Part shown: one piece after another, positions 26,573-37,070 of the stretch
Layout: every line of letters starts with the position of its first letter
Position numbering within the stretch: the stretch's first letter is position 1
Source of the DNA: Lamprocystis purpurea DSM 4197
GTDB lineage: Bacteria; Pseudomonadota; Gammaproteobacteria; Chromatiales; Chromatiaceae
Assembly: GCF_000379525.1 (NCBI RefSeq)
Contig: NZ_KB902499.1
Location: 1-64,000 of the forward strand
DNA: 64,000 bases
Reading direction: 5' to 3'
The notes under the pieces: generated by a model
The model's input: the letters and a program-made list of their open reading frames with translations, nothing else
Told to the model about the DNA's origin: nothing
Database searches by the model: none
Made by a program: the position numbers and the translations under genes

Positions 26573-27562
26573 ATGAACCCGCCGGGCGGCCGACCGTGGT
26601 GGGCCGGGTGGCTGGACCGTATCGGTCGCGGATCGATCCGAAACCTTCCGGCGGTCTTGGCGTTGCTCGGTGCGGGCCAGTTGCTGGCCGCGGAGGTCCA
26701 GGACGACGCGCAGATAGCCGCCGAGCGCAAGGCCTGTCTGGTGTGTCACCAGATGGAGACCATCGCGTATCGGGACCCGACGACCGGTGAGATCCGGGAT
26801 CTCCACATCGATCGCGACCGCTTCGCCCAATCCAACCATGCCGCGCTGGCCTGTACCCGTTGTCATGACAAGGACTATGTGCGTTACCCCCACCGCCAGG
26901 GGTCCGCGGATGAGGCCCTGACCTGCGCGGGCTGCCACGACGATGATCCCAAGTTCGAGCGGTATCGCTTCAAAGCCGTCGAGGCCGAGTTCGACCGCAG
27001 CGTCCACGTGCGCGAGAACCCGGACCGGCAACACCCGGGGCTGAAAGAGCAAAAGCTGACCTGTTTTTCCTGTCACAACGCGCACGTGTTCCGCGCCACC
27101 CAGCCCGGTGAAGCCATCGAACAGATCGTGCAGGGGCACAATCGGGTCTGCATGTCCTGCCACACGGCGTTCCAGGACCCGACCCAGGTCAGCCATGCCT
27201 GGCTGCCGAATCGGGAAGCCCACTGGAAGGCGGTGCGCTGCCTCGATTGCCATACCCAGCAGTCCGCGTTGCCTTCCCATGAGATCCTCCCCGCCGGACA
27301 GGGGGTGCGCAGTTGCGACGATTGCCATTCCAAGGGATCGACCCTGCTCAATCAGTTGTATTCCTACCGCTCCGAACAGGCGATGGCCAGCCAGGGGCTG
27401 CTGTCAACGGCGGTGTTCAATCAAGCCTATGTGGTCGGCATGAGTCGCAACGTCCTGATCGACCGACTGGCGCTGGGCCTGCTTGGACTCACCCTGCTGG
27501 GGCTGATCGCCCATGGCGTGGGTCGCTACCGGGCCTATCTGGCCAAGAGGAGTCAAGCATGA
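26573..27562 (+). CDS. Seven-haem c-type cytochrome, membrane anchored
   Basis: About 329 residues with seven CxxCH haem-binding motifs (CLVCH, CTRCH, CAGCH, CFSCH, CMSCH, CLDCH, CDDCH). A signal sequence (LPAVLALLGAGQLLAAE) puts it in the periplasm and a C-terminal hydrophobic helix (LALGLLGLTLLGLIAHGV) anchors it. The start is uncertain: ATG at 26573 places the signal well, ATG at 26480 would add 31 residues. It overlaps the cytochrome b gene by four bases (ATGA). Together with the next two genes it probably forms an electron-transfer complex connecting the quinone pool to periplasmic cytochromes. Confidence 0.85.
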   Translation: MNPPGGRPWWAGWLDRIGRGSIRNLPAVLALLGAGQLLAAEVQDDAQIAAERKACLVCHQMETIAYRDPTTGEIRDLHIDRDRFAQSNHAALACTRCHDKDYVRYPHRQGSADEALTCAGCHDDDPKFERYRFKAVEAEFDRSVHVRENPDRQHPGLKEQKLTCFSCHNAHVFRATQPGEAIEQIVQGHNRVCMSCHTAFQDPTQVSHAWLPNREAHWKAVRCLDCHTQQSALPSHEILPAGQGVRSCDDCHSKGSTLLNQLYSYRSEQAMASQGLLSTAVFNQAYVVGMSRNVLIDRLALGLLGLTLLGLIAHGVGRYRAYLAKRSQA

Positions 27563-28173
27563 ACGCGCTCTATCTCTATTCGCTGTGGGTCCGGGCCTGG
27601 CATTGGATCAATGCGCTGTTGTTCCTGGTGTTGATCCTGTCCGGGGCCAGTATGCATTTCTCCGGCGTCACCTGGCTGCTCGCCTTCGAAACCGCCCGGC
27701 CGGTGCACAATATCGCCGGAATTCTGCTCACCATCGGATGGATCGTCTTTGTGGTGGGGAATCTGGTGACCGCTAATGGCCGTTTCTATCGTATCCACTG
27801 GCGGGGCTGGCTGACGCGTATGACCGAGCAGTCCTGGTACTATGCCGTCGGCATCTTTCGCAACGCGCCACATCCGTTCCACCCCAGTGAGTCCGAAAAG
27901 TTCAACGAGCTGCAGAAGCTCACTTATCTTGGCGTGATGTACGCCCTGATGCCGCTCTTGATCGTCAGCGGCTGGGCCTTCCTGCTGGTCCCCTATCTGC
28001 CGGAGACCCTGTTCGGTATCGGCAGCGTTTGGGTCGTCGCGATGACGCATCTGACGGTGGCCTACCTGCTGGTGCTCTTCCTGCTGACCCACCTCTACAT
28101 CATTACCACCGGCACCACCCTGTTCTCCAACCATCGGGCGATGATCACCGGTTGGCATCGGGAGGACGTATGA
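27559..28173 (+). CDS. Cytochrome b561-type membrane subunit
   Basis: A 204-residue protein with four membrane helices and conserved His residues placed to bind two b haems: WVRAWHWINAL in helix 1, PVHNIAGILL in helix 2, and MTHLTVAYLLVLFLLTHLY in the last helix. This is the pattern of the cytochrome b subunits of hydrogenases, formate dehydrogenases and thiosulfate reductases. It overlaps both neighbours by four bases and would link quinone in the membrane with the multihaem proteins encoded on either side. Confidence 0.9.
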   Translation: MNALYLYSLWVRAWHWINALLFLVLILSGASMHFSGVTWLLAFETARPVHNIAGILLTIGWIVFVVGNLVTANGRFYRIHWRGWLTRMTEQSWYYAVGIFRNAPHPFHPSESEKFNELQKLTYLGVMYALMPLLIVSGWAFLLVPYLPETLFGIGSVWVVAMTHLTVAYLLVLFLLTHLYIITTGTTLFSNHRAMITGWHREDV

Positions 28174-30329
28174 CAGGTTCATTGTCGCAGGTCGTGTCAC
28201 GGGCCGCGCGCAAGCGTCTGCTGATCGGTCTGGCGGTGCTGCTGGCCGGCTGGCTGGCCTACCAGTTCCTTTATCCGGTCATGTTCCAATGGTATGTCGG
28301 CGAGTCCAATCCCCGGCTGAATTTTGCCAGCAGTCAGGAGGTCAGTCCGGAGCAGTTCGAGACGCTCGCCCGCGCGCTCACCCTGGCCGCGCGCGAGGCC
28401 AAGGCCGCGGAGCAGGTCTCGGATCAACAGGATCCCTTTGCCCGCAAGGTCAAGATGGAGATCCTGATGAATACGGACTCCTTCCTGCGTGACACCGACT
28501 ATCCGCATATCAAGTATTTCCGCGACGCCGGCATCCGCCGCTACGCCGGACCCGAGACCTGTCTGCGCTGTCATGCGCGGATGCCGGTGGAGCATGCAGA
28601 CGGCATCCGCACGGAGGTCGACACCCTGCAGAACCTGGTCGACTCGGTGCATTTCAAGTTCCAGAGCGACTCGGGCGGCTTCTCGACCTATGGTTATGAC
28701 GGCCGTCAGGTCAATGGTCCGGGGTCGCGCAAAATCCCGGTGGGTAAGATCAACCGCGCCTGCGGTATCCCCGGCAGCTTCTCCTGGACCGGTTGGGCCG
28801 CCCTGGTCAAGAGCCGGCCGGAAGACAAGCCTGGCGAGGTCGAACTGCGCAGCGAAGGCTGTGGCCAATGCCATATCGGCGGCAACTACCAGCCCGCTAC
28901 CGAGAAGATGATGCCCGTGGGGGATGTGCCGACCCATGCCAAGGAGGGGATCGACTGTCTGATCTGTCATGCCGCGCAGTATGATATGAATGAGCGCTAT
29001 GTCATCCAGGATCAGGGCGGGCGGCGCTGGAATCAGGACCGCAGTCTCGCCGCCGCGCTCACCGTGCGGCCGGTGACCAACGCCAACTGTTTGCGCTGTC
29101 ATCAGCACAATATGGGCGGCGATGCCTATGTCCACAATCAGGCCGCCCAGGCTCTGGGCCATGAGAACCGGCGCCTGCTGCATCGCGGGGCCAAGCGCGG
29201 CAATCCGTTCAGCCCGGAGGATGATGTCCACGCCGCGGCCAAGATTCAATGCACTGACTGCCACGTTCCGGAAGGGCACCGGATTCCGCGCGGCCGCAAG
29301 GGCGTCGATCTGGTGGCCAATGATCTTCCCGGCAAGGACGTTTCCTGTGAGTCCTGCCATTCGCGCGCACCGCACAACAACGCCGATTACAAGGCCCTGC
29401 TGAACGGCCATATCGCCCGGCTGGCGTGCGAAACCTGCCACATCAAATCACTGCAAGACAACAATGTCGTGCTGCGCGATTGGGTCCATCCCACCTGGGA
29501 CGCGGAGGAGGGGGTCTATATCCCGACCGACATCTACCGTTCGGGTCAGACCGGCAAGGGCTTTACCTATCTATGGTTCAACGGCAACGGCACCTTCCTC
29601 GCCAATGCCCTGGGAAATAATCCCAATGGTTCATTGGACTACAACCCATTGATGAATCAACTGGTGCGCATCACCGATCCGGAGTCGCTCGCGGCGGTCC
29701 GTGCCAATGTTGAGCAACTCAAGAAGGCATATCCGGACATTGATGTCGATGCCTATGTGAAAATGGCGACCGATCCGCTGTCCCAACTCTCGCCGGCCAT
29801 GCTCGCCAGGCGTCAGGAGATGATCCAGCAGAACCTGCGCCGGGCGATGAACGAGGGGGAGAGCCGGATCTACCCATTCAAGATCTTCAACGCCATGATG
29901 TATGAGGATATGGGGAATCAGGGACCTTTCGGGGCTATGATCCTGCCGTTCGATTACGCGACCTACTATGAAACGGGTGACAGTGCGGCGGCAGTCATCC
30001 AATCCATCAAGGACCCCATCGTGGTGCGCATGTATCAGACGCCGTTCAAGCTCTACATGATGGATGAGTTCATGTCCTACTTCGGCGTGACTCAGGGTTG
30101 GGACGCCAGGTACCCGCTGGTGGACGGAAAACTGGTCAATGTCGAGCCGCACTGGATGCGTCAGATGGGCAGCCTGATGATCAACCACGGGATCAAGAAA
30201 GACGCCTGGCAGTGCGTCGACTGCCATGCGCCGAACGGCATTATGGACTACGCCGGATTGGGTTACACGCCCGAGCGGGTGGCTGAGTTAGAGACCCTGG
30301 ATGTCTCGCGGATCGGAGAGATCAAATAA
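28170..30329 (+). CDS. Eight-haem c-type cytochrome with N-terminal anchor
   Basis: A 719-residue protein with eight CxxCH motifs (CLRCH, CGQCH, CLICH, CLRCH, CTDCH, CESCH, CETCH, CVDCH) and one N-terminal membrane helix (RLLIGLAVLLAGWLAYQFLY), so most of it is periplasmic. The motifs spread over residues about 130-700; a haem-free block of some 250 residues lies before the last one. Octahaem cytochromes include tetrathionate and hydroxylamine-type enzymes, but I cannot match active-site residues to one of these, so no substrate is claimed. It is the last gene of a three-gene set joined by ATGA overlaps. Confidence 0.85.
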   Translation: MTGSLSQVVSRAARKRLLIGLAVLLAGWLAYQFLYPVMFQWYVGESNPRLNFASSQEVSPEQFETLARALTLAAREAKAAEQVSDQQDPFARKVKMEILMNTDSFLRDTDYPHIKYFRDAGIRRYAGPETCLRCHARMPVEHADGIRTEVDTLQNLVDSVHFKFQSDSGGFSTYGYDGRQVNGPGSRKIPVGKINRACGIPGSFSWTGWAALVKSRPEDKPGEVELRSEGCGQCHIGGNYQPATEKMMPVGDVPTHAKEGIDCLICHAAQYDMNERYVIQDQGGRRWNQDRSLAAALTVRPVTNANCLRCHQHNMGGDAYVHNQAAQALGHENRRLLHRGAKRGNPFSPEDDVHAAAKIQCTDCHVPEGHRIPRGRKGVDLVANDLPGKDVSCESCHSRAPHNNADYKALLNGHIARLACETCHIKSLQDNNVVLRDWVHPTWDAEEGVYIPTDIYRSGQTGKGFTYLWFNGNGTFLANALGNNPNGSLDYNPLMNQLVRITDPESLAAVRANVEQLKKAYPDIDVDAYVKMATDPLSQLSPAMLARRQEMIQQNLRRAMNEGESRIYPFKIFNAMMYEDMGNQGPFGAMILPFDYATYYETGDSAAAVIQSIKDPIVVRMYQTPFKLYMMDEFMSYFGVTQGWDARYPLVDGKLVNVEPHWMRQMGSLMINHGIKKDAWQCVDCHAPNGIMDYAGLGYTPERVAELETLDVSRIGEIK

Positions 30330-30752
30330 ACAACGAATACAATCGTTGTCGCAATCGGAGAAACGATTCTATTTGGCATTAGCAGCCCGATGTCTATCGG
30401 GTTTCGATTTGCTACGTCGCCTGGGCGTACCAGGCCGCCAACGTTTGAAAGGCTTCTATCGCCACGCACGGAACCAACGAATCGTTGCGATGCTTGCAAC
30501 GCTCGGACAGCGAAACAATGGAGTTTGTGTGCTAGCGCGAGCGCTGTGGAGCGCGCTCGCGTAAGCTATTGTTCCTATTAATCCTCCCGCTAAACTTAGG
30601 GCCATTCTCCTCTGACCTCTTTTCCTCTCCAGGGGTTCGGTCTCACTGCGTCAACTCCGTGGCCCGCTTTATTACGAAATCCATGAAGTTTGGATGCGCG
30701 GCAAAACTCCGCAGATCGTCTCTGTCATGGAATCGCTGCATACACGCAGCAG
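30330..30752. other. 423-base gap with a repeat copy and a hairpin
   Basis: No gene is supported. 30340-30417 carries the second copy of the repeat seen at 19078-19150. At 30536-30561 CGCGAGCGC and GCGCTCGCG form a nine-bp stem with an eight-base loop, without a following T-tract. Confidence 0.5.
30340..30417 (+). repeat. Short dispersed repeat, copy 2 (relative at 19078-19150)
   Basis: Shares the blocks TTGTCGNAATCGGAGAA, GGCAT-AGCAGC and TTCGATTTGCTAC with 19078-19150 in the same order. It begins about ten bases after the octahaem cytochrome stop codon. Confidence 0.5.
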
Positions 30753-31304
30753 TTACCGATGCCGCTCTTCGTTGTCCTTCTGGCAAACAAAAACTATGTT
30801 CTCCGGAAGAAGCGAACCGAGGCGCCTGGACGCAGCAAGAGCGGATACTTCGCAGCGCTCGCATATTCGCTTGTGCGCCGTGCTGAGATTTGGAGTGGAT
30901 TCAATGAGCTCGCCGAGCCAAGGTGAGGGCATCAGGAGTTCTGCGGCGAACTGATTGGCTTCTTCCTCGAACACCCAGTAGTCATCACTTGACTCGACAT
31001 GCTCCGGGTCTAGGTGATCGACGATAGTACCCATATGCCAGGGAATGATTATGTGGCCTAACTCGTGCGCCTCTGTGAATCTCCTCCGGAGCCGTGAGTT
31101 AGAAGAGTTGATAATGACACGAGGCTTCTTCCCGGGAACCTTGAGGTTCAAACAGACGCCATCGATTCCTCTGATTGGAATACGGGTTTCGACGACATCT
31201 GCATAGCGCTCCAGCATGGAGCGCACGTCTACCGGCAGCGTAAGTCCATACTTTGCTGTCAGGCGCTGAGCGAATCCGACTGGCGCACTAATTGTTAGTC
31301 CCAC
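30753..31304 (-). CDS. ImmA/IrrE family metallopeptidase
   Basis: A 183-residue protein with the zinc-peptidase motif in RRRFTEAHELGHIII (HExxH) and the usual downstream segment EEEANQFAAELLMP, whose Glu supplies the third ligand. Such proteins cleave repressors or antitoxins, for example in ICEBs1 and in stress regulation. The start is a GTG whose bases overlap the end of a small upstream open frame (GTGGGACTAA), implying coupled translation. No Xre-type repressor, the common partner, is intact here. It may be a leftover of a mobile element or toxin-antitoxin type module. Confidence 0.85.
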   Translation of the reverse strand: MGLTISAPVGFAQRLTAKYGLTLPVDVRSMLERYADVVETRIPIRGIDGVCLNLKVPGKKPRVIINSSNSRLRRRFTEAHELGHIIIPWHMGTIVDHLDPEHVESSDDYWVFEEEANQFAAELLMPSPWLGELIESTPNLSTAHKRICERCEVSALAASRRLGSLLPENIVFVCQKDNEERHR

Positions 31305-31459
31305 AGTCCCTGACCCTTTAGCCAGCGCGCCAACTCTCGGGCTTTCCCCGACGATTCGGCTCGCGCGGCCATTGGTAGTGCGCTGAATTGCTCAATCAAA
31401 TCCGCCGCATCTCCGCAGCCGTCAAGGATTGAGGGCTTTGGTATTGGGATTGGTGGCAC
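31295..31459 (-). CDS. Small open frame coupled to the ImmA-like gene
   Basis: A 54-residue frame from a GTG at 31457-31459 to a TAA that overlaps the ImmA-like start. The translated end (LIEQFSALPMAARAESSGK, then ARELARWLKGQGLWD) is well-behaved, amphipathic and unlike shadow translation. An in-frame stop lies 11 codons further upstream. It may be a small partner protein, or the C-terminus of a larger gene that has been lost. I recognise no family. Confidence 0.4.
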   Translation of the reverse strand: MPPIPIPKPSILDGCGDAADLIEQFSALPMAARAESSGKARELARWLKGQGLWD

Positions 31460-31892
31460 GAAGGAGCGTCTTGTTGTGAGACCTAACGACTAAGCGCTGA
31501 TCCGTCGTGCGCGCCACGCTGATCCCCGGTCGTGGCACGACGCCTGGCGCGCACGAAGGATAAACGTTTGTTGGACCAGTCCGATCCATCCTGGCACGAT
31601 GCCCGCTGCGGTCGCCGCCGTCTTTCGAGAGGCGATTGTATCCCCGCGCCCCGGGTCGCCGGCCGCTGACGGGCGGCGTCTGTCCACCCGGGCGGCCGTT
31701 CGATGCGGCACCAACCGGGCATCCGTGGGGGTCCGCACGGCGCCCGAGAGCGCTATTGGGGTGAATTGTAGATCATTTTTCGAAGTGTTGGCGAGCGTGA
31801 ACGCAGGCCGCGGGCGGCCTGTCCGCACCGCCTCAAGGACTCGGCGAGCGACTCAAGCGGCGATTCGCCGATGTCACGGACCCGGCGCAGCA
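31460..31892. other. 433-base gap
   Basis: I see no gene, repeat or convincing promoter here; open frames on both strands are short and Arg/Pro/Ala-biased. Confidence 0.4.
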
Positions 31893-32474
31893 TCACGCGG
31901 GCACGAACTCGACCTTATCGTAGACCTCCGCCAAGTCCAGGGTGCAGTCCAGACTGGCCAGATGAATGGAGTCGCTCAGGTCGGAAAAATCCGTGAGGGT
32001 CCAACGGCCGTCCTCGCCGCGGGTAAAGAGATCCACCGCGACCTGATGTTGGGAGACCAGGAGGTATTCCCGCAGACTCGGGATTTGGCGGTAGAGGGCG
32101 AACTTGTCGCCACGGTCATAGGCTTCGGTGGAGCCGGAGAGGACCTCGACGATCAGGCTGGGGTTGAGCAGGATATCGCGGCGGTTGTCCTGGAATTCGT
32201 GTTCGGCGCAAAAGGCGACCAGGTCCGGATAGGTCCCTATATTGGAGGTTCGGACACGCACCTTCATGTCGTTGGCATAGACCTGGCAGGGGCGGCCTTT
32301 CATCTGCATCCAAAGCAGACCGCTGATATTTCTCACGATCGCGTTGTGGGCCGCGCTCGCCCCGGTCATCGCGAAGACTTCGCCGTCGATATATTCGCTG
32401 CGGCCTTCCAGGGATGCGCGCTCGGCTTCCAGCCAGTCCTCGAAGGTCAGATGGGGTTTGGGTTGCGGTAACAT
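31893..32474 (-). CDS. Uma2 family (DUF820) putative nuclease-fold protein
   Basis: A 193-residue protein of the Uma2/DUF820 family, which has a PD-(D/E)xK nuclease-like fold and is expanded in cyanobacteria and some purple bacteria. Typical parts: LTFEDWLEAERASLEGRSEY with IDGEVFAMTGAS, HNAIVRNISGLL, the acidic strand TYPDLVAFC and LIVEVLSGSTEAYDRGDKF with KFALYRQIPSLREYLLV. The putative catalytic Asp and Glu are kept, but activity has not been shown for most members. The ATG at 32474 is taken because family similarity starts there. Confidence 0.88.
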   Translation of the reverse strand: MLPQPKPHLTFEDWLEAERASLEGRSEYIDGEVFAMTGASAAHNAIVRNISGLLWMQMKGRPCQVYANDMKVRVRTSNIGTYPDLVAFCAEHEFQDNRRDILLNPSLIVEVLSGSTEAYDRGDKFALYRQIPSLREYLLVSQHQVAVDLFTRGEDGRWTLTDFSDLSDSIHLASLDCTLDLAEVYDKVEFVPA

Positions 32475-32556
32475 GGCGTGTCTCCGGTATGGGGGCCGAG
32501 TCAAACAGCCGTCAGTGTTCCTCACGCATGGAGTTTCCGCAAGATGACGATCTGCG

Positions 32557-32638
32557 GTGGGAGCGGCCCGCGGCCGCGACGGGTGACGCCGATGCTCAGG
32601 ATCCCGCGAGCCCCATCGCGGCCGGAGGCCGCTCCCAC
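32557..32638. repeat. GTGGGAGCGGCC repeat family, copy 1
   Basis: Begins with GTGGGAGCGGCC-like bases and ends with the inverse GGCCGCTCCCAC, interior about 50 bases. Related copies are at 39766-39864 (complete) and 45369-45413 (half). It lies between the Uma2 gene and phoU and has no coding capacity. Confidence 0.65.
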
Positions 32639-32662
32639 AAAGTCTTCGTGCGCTCCAGGCGC

Positions 32663-33423
32663 CTAACCCCCGCGATGGCGCAGTGTCTCGACCAGAATTT
32701 CCCGATTGCGGAAGCGCACGTCCTTGCCCTCGGCCACGTAGATGACCTGTTCGGCAATGGCGCAGGCGTGCTTGCCGACGTGCTCCAGGGTATGGGCGAC
32801 GATGACGAGCGGGGCGAGCTTGATCGCCGGCAGCGACGCAGTGGCTGGCGCGATCAGCGTCTGGTGCAACGTGCCGGCCGCGGAGCGCATCTCGGCCTCG
32901 TCCTCGAAGACGGCGACCGCCAGGTCGATGTCGAACCGCGAGACAGCCGCGACGCCGCGCTCGAAGGCACAGCAGATCACCTCGTCCAAGGCCCGCAAGG
33001 CGTCCTGGATCGGGGGTGGTAACCGGGTGTCGTCCGCGCGGAACTCCAGCGCGCGGCTGGCGATGCGCGCGGCCTTGTCGGCGGCCCGTTCGGCCTCGGC
33101 GGCGATCCGTGCCAACGCGAGGACGATGCGCAGATCCACCGCCGTGGGCTGACGGCGCGCGATGAGCCGGAACACTTCCTCGTCCGCGTCCAGCGCCAGG
33201 AAGTCGATCTGGGGCTCGCGGTCCAGCACCCGGTAGGCCGGGCTCAGGTCCGGGCCCAGCAGGGCACTGACCGCGCCCTGGATCTGCTCGACGGTCCGCT
33301 CCCCCATCTCCAGGATCAGGCCGCGCAGGCGGGTCAACTCCTCATCATAGGCGCGCACCCGATGCGGGTGTTCGATCGTCTTGGCGCCTCCCTGGAGAGA
33401 CCCCCCGGACGGCGCAGCGCCCA

Positions 33424-33424
<1 letters not shown>
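32663..33424 (-). CDS. phoU: Phosphate-uptake regulator PhoU
   Basis: A 253-residue all-helical protein made of two PhoU three-helix bundles, each with the metal-binding E-x3-D-x-A pattern: IAAEAERAADKAARIA in the first half and HTLEHVGKHACAIAEQVIYV in the second. PhoU links the Pst transporter to the PhoR sensor and represses the Pho regulon when phosphate is sufficient. The ATG overlaps the pstB stop by one base (TGATG). It closes the pst operon. Confidence 0.93.
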
Positions 33425-34287
<863 letters not shown>

Positions 34288-34325
34288 AACGGATCTCGAA
34301 TTGGGTGGGTGGGACGCATCCGGTG

Positions 34326-35648
34326 TCACCAGCGCCGCTCGAAGCGGCGGCGCAGCAGGACGGCGGCCAGGTTCATCACGACCATGAAACCCAGCAAGAC
34401 CAGGATGGCCGCGGAGGTGCGCTCGACGAAGCCGCGCTCCGGGCTGTCCGCCCACAGATAGATTTGTACCGGCAACACCGTGGCGGAGTCGGTGACGCCC
34501 TGGGGAATGTCGACGATGAAGGCGATCATGCCGATCATCAGCAGCGGCGCGCTCTCGCCGAGCGCGCGGGCCATGCCGATGATGGCGCCGGTCATGATGC
34601 CGGGCAGGGCGAGCGGCAGGACGTGGTGAAATTGGGTCTGCAAGGGGGACGCACCGACGCCGAGCGCGGCCTCGCGGATGGAGGGCGGCACCGACTGCAG
34701 GGCGGCCCGGCTGGCGATGATGATGGTCGGCAGGGTCATCAGGGCCAGCACCAGGGCGCCCACCAGCGGGGTCGAGCGCGGCACGCCGAAGACGTTGATG
34801 AAGACCGCGAGCCCGAGCAGACCGAAGACGATGGACGGCACCGCCGCCAGGTTGTTGATATTGACCTCGATCAGGTCCGTCCAGCGGTTCTTGGGGGCGA
34901 ACTCCTGAAGGTAGAGCGCGGCCCCGACGCCGATGGGGAAAGACAGCAGGAGCGTCAGCGCCAGGGTATAAAAGGTTCCGGCGAGGGCGCCGGCGATGCC
35001 CGCCAATTCGGGCTCACGCGAGGTGCCGTTGGTGAAGAAACCGGTGTTGAAACGCTGCTCGATGCGTCCCTCCGTCTTGAGTTGATCCACCAGGGTCAGG
35101 GTGCTGTCCTTGATGCGGCGGTCCGCCTCCGGCAGCTCGCGGTCGATCTGACCCTTGACCAGCATATCCACATCGGCCCCGGCGATCAGCCAGACATCCC
35201 GCGTGGTCCCCAGGACCGAGGGGTACTGGCGGACCATGGTCTGGATCTGCTGGGGTGCCCCGGCGCTGATCAGGGCATAGAGTTCGCGCTGTTGGGGGCG
35301 CCCGGTCACCCGCGGAAAGAGGGTCCGCAGCGACGCTTTCACCAGGCCCAGGTAGTCCGCGTTGGCCAGGGTCTGTGGGTCGCGGTTGCCGTCCGGGTCC
35401 AGTGTAGCCGGGTCGAAATAGACCGGCACCTGGATATAGGTCTGGGCGAAGGCCGTATAGCCTTTCGATACGATATCCCCGAACAGGACAGCCACGAACA
35501 GCAGTCCCAGGAACACCGCGGAGGCACCCATGAAGCGGAAGCGCGCCTCGCGGGCATAGCGGCGCTTCAGGCTGGCATTGACGATATCGATCGTGCGCCG
35601 GGCGGGAGCGGGCGGCGGCGCACTCGCGGCAGGAGCCGGATTATTCAT
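34326..35648 (-). CDS. pstA: Phosphate ABC transporter permease PstA
   Basis: A 440-residue membrane subunit, longer than E. coli PstA (about 296). After a Pro/Ala-rich start and one membrane helix comes a periplasmic insert of about 150 residues, then the usual permease core with [31 protein letters not shown] and the ATPase-contact loop [26 protein letters not shown] is characteristic of PstA. The extended form occurs in several gammaproteobacteria. It overlaps pstC by eight bases. Confidence 0.94.
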   Translation of the reverse strand: MNNPAPAASAPPPAPARRTIDIVNASLKRRYAREARFRFMGASAVFLGLLFVAVLFGDIVSKGYTAFAQTYIQVPVYFDPATLDPDGNRDPQTLANADYLGLVKASLRTLFPRVTGRPQQRELYALISAGAPQQIQTMVRQYPSVLGTTRDVWLIAGADVDMLVKGQIDRELPEADRRIKDSTLTLVDQLKTEGRIEQRFNTGFFTNGTSREPELAGIAGALAGTFYTLALTLLLSFPIGVGAALYLQEFAPKNRWTDLIEVNINNLAAVPSIVFGLLGLAVFINVFGVPRSTPLVGALVLALMTLPTIIIASRAALQSVPPSIREAALGVGASPLQTQFHHVLPLALPGIMTGAIIGMARALGESAPLLMIGMIAFIVDIPQGVTDSATVLPVQIYLWADSPERGFVERTSAAILVLLGFMVVMNLAAVLLRRRFERRW

Positions 35649-37032
35649 ATTGCTCTCGATACTTCCGCACGATGTGCAGCGCGATGATGTTCAGCGTCAG
35701 GGTGACCAGGAACAGGGTCAGGCCTAGGGCGAACGCGGCCAGCGTCTTGGCGCTGTCAAATTCCTGGTCGCCGGTCAGCAGGGTGACGATCTGCACCGTG
35801 ACCGTGGTGACGCTGGCCAGCGGGTTGGCGGTCAGGTTGGCCGTGAGCCCGGCGGCCATGACCACGATCATGGTCTCGCCGATGGCGCGGGACACCGCCA
35901 GCAGCACACCGCCGACGATGCCGGGCAGGGCGGCGGGGATCACGACCCGCCGGATCGTCTCCGATTGGGTGGCGCCCAGGGCATAGGATCCGTCGCGCAT
36001 GGCCTGGGGTACGGCGTTGATCACGTCATCCGAGAGCGATGAAACGAAGGGGATGATCATGATGCCCATCACCAGACCGGCCGCCAGTGCGCTCTCGGAG
36101 GCGACCGCGAAGCCCAGTTGTTCGCCCAGGTCGCGGATCACCGGCGCCAGGGTCAGCGCCGCGAAGAAGCCGTACACCACGGTCGGGATGCCGGCCAGAA
36201 TCTCGAGCAGCGGCTTGGCCACCGAGCGCACCTTGCGCGGGGCGTATTCGGAGAGGTAGATGGCGGCCATCAGCCCGATGGGCACAGCCACCATCATGGC
36301 GATGAATGACACCAGCAAGGTGCCGGTGAACAGCGGCACCGCGCCGAAGGCGCCGTCCGCCGCGACCTGATCGGCGCGCATGGCGGTTTGGGGGCTCCAC
36401 AGGGTGCCCAGGAAGAACTCCGAAGGGGCGATCTTCTGAAAGAACTGCCAGGACTCGAAGACCACCGACAGAACGATCCCCAGCGTCGTCAGCACCGCAA
36501 TCGACGAGAACAGGATCAGCACGCCGAGCACCACGGACTCGACCCGGTTGCGGGCGCGCATGGTCGGGCGGGTCTGGCTCCATGCGAAGGACATGCCGGC
36601 GACAGAGATGGCCAGCACCAGCAGCCACTGGGTCCAGCGTGCCAGGTGCTGCAGGCGGGCGTAATGATCGGCGGCGGTCTGGATGGCCGGAGTCACGGCC
36701 CCTGAGGCGATGTTGCCGGATGCGACGTTCTTGACGTCGTTCATCAGGAGTCCGAGCGCTCCCGGAGTCAGTTCCGCCACGCTCTGCGGCGGCAGGCTGG
36801 CCTTCACCAGTGTGGTGATCACCTGATCCTGAACACCCAACCACAGACCGAGCAGCAACAGCGCTGGGATGGCCGCCCACATCGCGGCATAAAAGCCGTA
36901 ATACGCGGGCAGCGAGTGCAGCGTGTTGATGCGTCCGCTGCCGCCCGCGGTGGCGATGGCGCGCTTGCGGCCGACGTGATACGCCAGGGCCGCGGCGGCG
37001 AGCAGCGCGACTAAGAGAGTCCAGGTGTGCAT
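35641..37032 (-). CDS. pstC: Phosphate ABC transporter permease PstC
   Basis: A 463-residue membrane subunit of the phosphate importer, also longer than the E. coli form because of an N-terminal extension with two membrane helices and a periplasmic part. The core shows FFLGTLWSPQ, VAVPIGLMAAIYLSEYAP, ILAGIPTVVYGFFA, the coupling loop YALGATQSETIRRVV and AIGETMIVVMAAG, all typical of PstC. It is separated from pstS by a stem-loop. Confidence 0.95.
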   Translation of the reverse strand: MHTWTLLVALLAAAALAYHVGRKRAIATAGGSGRINTLHSLPAYYGFYAAMWAAIPALLLLGLWLGVQDQVITTLVKASLPPQSVAELTPGALGLLMNDVKNVASGNIASGAVTPAIQTAADHYARLQHLARWTQWLLVLAISVAGMSFAWSQTRPTMRARNRVESVVLGVLILFSSIAVLTTLGIVLSVVFESWQFFQKIAPSEFFLGTLWSPQTAMRADQVAADGAFGAVPLFTGTLLVSFIAMMVAVPIGLMAAIYLSEYAPRKVRSVAKPLLEILAGIPTVVYGFFAALTLAPVIRDLGEQLGFAVASESALAAGLVMGIMIIPFVSSLSDDVINAVPQAMRDGSYALGATQSETIRRVVIPAALPGIVGGVLLAVSRAIGETMIVVMAAGLTANLTANPLASVTTVTVQIVTLLTGDQEFDSAKTLAAFALGLTLFLVTLTLNIIALHIVRKYREQYE

Positions 37033-37070
37033 CAGGGTCCTGTTGGTTCGGTAACGCGGACGGCGCCCCG

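Noticed and set aside
30536..30561. Nine-bp GC hairpin as a terminator of the cytochrome operon
   Set aside because: It lies over 200 bases past the stop codon and lacks a T-tract, so terminator function is not supported.
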